Assembly: GCA_024998705.1 (NCBI GenBank)
Contig: JACOEF010000171.1
Span: 1 to 7,123, forward strand
Source: Nitrospira sp.
Lineage (GTDB): Bacteria > Nitrospirota > Nitrospiria > Nitrospirales > Nitrospiraceae
DNA: 7,123 nucleotides
Direction: 5' to 3'
The position numbers and the translations under genes were made by a program. The notes below the pieces were generated by a model. It searched no databases and was not told the origin of the DNA. It worked only from the letters and a program-made list of their open reading frames with translations. Of the stretch, positions 5,500-7,123 are shown piece after piece. The first letter of the stretch is position 1; the number at the start of each line of letters is the position of its first letter.

Positions 5500-6834
5500 T
5501 CATGTGTGTCTATCGACCTGTTCTGCCAATTCGGTGAGAGTCGGCGCGATCCGGACCTCGTAAGGATCGGCACGGTCGATGCGGCGCAACGGGTCCGGCA
5601 ATTGTGTCAGCGAGAGCCGGGCATGTCTGCGGATCTCTTCCAGCGACGGCGGAGATGCGACGCGTGTGCCTTTCTGCATCACCTGACCCAGCAGCGGCTC
5701 GCCTTCCCGGCAGTCGCCTTCGACCGTGATGATATCACCGTTCAGGCGTCTGTCGTTTCCGATCCGGCGATAGACCTGCTTTCGGCCGGGCCAGGTGGCC
5801 TTGCCCTCGGATCGTTTACGGCAGGGTCTGCCGGCATATTCTTGGAGTTTATAGACGCAGTCCAGGTAGGGGGCATCGGCTGAGGTGGTCATGGCCGTGC
5901 CGATTGCAAAACTGTCGATCGGGGCCTGCCCTGTTACCAGCGCCTGGATACGTACCTCATCAAGATTTCCGCTGGCGAGGATTTGGGTGGCCGTGAGGCC
6001 GCCGCGATCCAGGATGTGTCGAACCTTGCGTGCGTGGTCGGCCAGGTCTCCGCTATCGAGCCGGACGCCGTGAATCGAGATATCCTGCTTTTGTAAACGG
6101 GCCGCGAGGAGGACCACCTTTTCCGCCGCGGCCTCCGTATCGTAGGTGTCGATGAGGAGCACGACATTGCGGGGCTGCGCTTCTGCGATATGGATGAACG
6201 CCTCCGCCTCGTCCAGATGGGCCTGGACAAACGAATGGGCCATCGTCCCATAGATCGGAATGCCGAAGCGCGCTCCGGCCGATACGTTCGACGTCCCCGC
6301 GAGTCCGGCCAGGTACCCGGCGCGAGCGGCGAGGAGGCCGGCTTCCGCCCCATGCGCGCGGCGTAGGCCGAAGTCGATTAGGGGTTTGTCGCCTGCAACT
6401 AAGACCGACCGGCAGGCTTTGGAGGCCACCATCGTTTGGAAGTTCAGGAGATTCATCACCCTGGTTTCCATGAGTTGCGCCTGCGGCAGCGGTGCGGTAA
6501 TGCGAAGAATCGGCTCGTGTGGAAAAAAGAGGCTCCCTTCCGGCATCGCATGGACCTCGCCGGTGAAGCGCATCGCACGGAACGCACGGAGCGACGCCTG
6601 GCTGAACCCACCGACCTGATTAAGCCAGTCGATGTCGGCGTCGGAGAACTGAAACTCCTCCAGGTAGTGTAAGACCTACTCCAATCCTGCAGCCATGAGG
6701 AAGTTGCGTTGCGGCGGCAGTTTTCGGACAAAGAATTCAAAGACGGCGATGTCCGTCATGCCCTGAGCGAGATAGGCCTGCGCCATCGTGAGTTCGTACA
6801 GGTCTGTGAGCAGCGCGTCCGAGGTGCTATTCAT
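5500..6834 (-). CDS. pncB: Nicotinate phosphoribosyltransferase, interrupted by in-frame TAG
   Basis: PncB joins nicotinate to PRPP, with ATP hydrolysis, to make nicotinate mononucleotide in the Preiss-Handler NAD salvage route. Read from ATG 6834 the frame is 445 codons including the stop, a normal family length. The N-terminal TDLYELTMA (10-18), with the substrate-stacking Tyr, is present. So are FTGEVHAMPEG (90-100), YGTMAHSF (195-202, with the His that is autophosphorylated in the family), GVRLDSGDL (256-264), the GTAMTTSADAP segment (312-322) and SEGKATWPGRKQVYR (342-356). Codon 53 is TAG (6676-6678) inside AAGLE*VLHYLEE, where related proteins I recall have Gln. Without read-through, only a piece from ATG 6573 (357 residues, lacking the first 87 and the substrate-binding Tyr) could be made, probably inactive. 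The gene overlaps pncA by ATGA. It may be a recent pseudogene or a base-call error. Confidence 0.9.
6676..6678 (-). other. pncB: Premature amber codon in pncB
   Basis: The + strand reads cta here, giving TAG on the coding strand at codon 53 of pncB. A single C-to-T change from CAG (Gln) would produce it. The frame is continuous and well conserved on both sides, with no indel nearby. Confidence 0.85.
6831..6834 (-). promoter_or_regulatory. ATGA overlap of pncA stop and pncB start
   Basis: The pncA TGA (6833-6831) and the pncB ATG (6834-6832) share ATGA. This is typical of translational coupling in an operon. A GGAG lies 11 bases before the pncB ATG, inside the pncA end. Confidence 0.8.
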
Positions 6835-7123
6835 GTGGCCAATCGCTCCAAGCACAGGGGAATGGCACCGGCGAGCACCATCGCTTCTTCTGCGCGTCGA
6901 CCGTCATCGGGAAGGACATTCACCGGCCGGATGGCATCGACCAACAGGCAGACCTCATACCCGAGTGCCCGGGCATCCCGAACCGTGTCAAGCACGCAAT
7001 AGTCCGTGGCCAGTCCTCCGATGAACAACCGGACAATGCGTGCTGCCTGGAGACGATCATGCAACGCAGTGCCCTGGAAGCCGGAGTACGCCTCGGGTGT
7101 GGGGTCGGTGCCCTTGAAGATCA
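6831..7123 (-). CDS. pncA: Nicotinamidase, C-terminal part (partial)
   Basis: The visible 96 codons are the C-terminal half of an isochorismatase-fold nicotinamidase, which deamidates nicotinamide to nicotinate in the cytoplasm. The first visible residues, IFKGTDPTPEAYSGFQGT, carry the catalytic Lys (visible residue 3) and the substrate-pocket AYSGF segment. FIGGLATDYCVLDTVRDA contains the conserved GG-x-A-TDYC block with the nucleophilic Cys (visible residue 42). DAIRPVNV (62-69) is also typical. The catalytic Asp and metal-binding residues lie beyond the window's right edge, so completeness cannot be judged. It is the first visible gene of the pncA-pncB pair and supplies the substrate of PncB. 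If PncB is truly inactive, the nicotinate made here would have no downstream enzyme in this locus. Confidence 0.95.
   Translation of the reverse strand, partial: IFKGTDPTPEAYSGFQGTALHDRLQAARIVRLFIGGLATDYCVLDTVRDARALGYEVCLLVDAIRPVNVLPDDGRRAEEAMVLAGAIPLCLERLAT

Noticed and set aside
4002..5573. Longer 523-residue version of the pentapeptide protein starting upstream
   Set aside because: The extra 47 residues overlap the pncB 3' end, have no good ribosome binding site and would bury the signal peptide.
5500..6834. Genome-wide reading of TAG as an amino acid to explain pncB
   Set aside because: Two other genes here end cleanly at TAG, at 1034-1036 and 4004-4002, where their families normally end.

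Overview
The window is bacterial accessory-looking chromosome of moderately high GC (roughly 60% by eye). Shine-Dalgarno sequences are clear and genes are compact. The signal peptides fit a Gram-negative cell. The overall style (stand-alone CBS proteins, long exported pentapeptide-repeat protein, pncA-pncB pair) reminds me of Nitrospira-like bacteria, but that is an impression from recalled protein style, not a search result.

Layout. Two genes on the + strand (91-564 and 602-1036) encode small stand-alone proteins, each made of one pair of CBS domains. They converge on a block that lies entirely on the - strand. Read in the - direction, that block runs: pncA nicotinamidase (cut by the window's right edge), pncB nicotinate phosphoribosyltransferase (overlapping pncA by ATGA), an exported pentapeptide-repeat protein, an unrecognised membrane-anchored protein, a YnfA/UPF0060 small membrane protein, and a 12-TM-type MFS transporter.

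How they work together. PncA (nicotinamide to nicotinate) and PncB (nicotinate to nicotinate mononucleotide) are consecutive steps of NAD salvage. The main anomaly is here: the pncB frame reads through its whole length as a good family member except for an in-frame TAG at codon 53 (6676-6678), where the related proteins I recall carry Gln. Other genes in the window end in TAG, so TAG is a normal stop here. Either pncB is freshly inactivated, there is a base-call error, or there is local suppression. The remaining - strand genes have wider spacing (67-370 bp) and no evident shared pathway. The MFS gene has its own strong sigma70-type promoter, with a near-perfect inverted repeat upstream of it.

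Sequence not explained by the confident genes: 1037-1307 (a possible 51-codon exported peptide and a 16-bp tandem duplication), 2511-2883 (MFS promoter, inverted repeat, two overlapping short ORFs with protein-like composition) and 3873-4001 (a strong 8-bp-stem hairpin). I see no RNA gene, insertion sequence, CRISPR array, tRNA or origin. No clearly new multi-gene system is evident. The points most worth a second look are the interrupted pncB and the long, almost unbroken exported pentapeptide helix.
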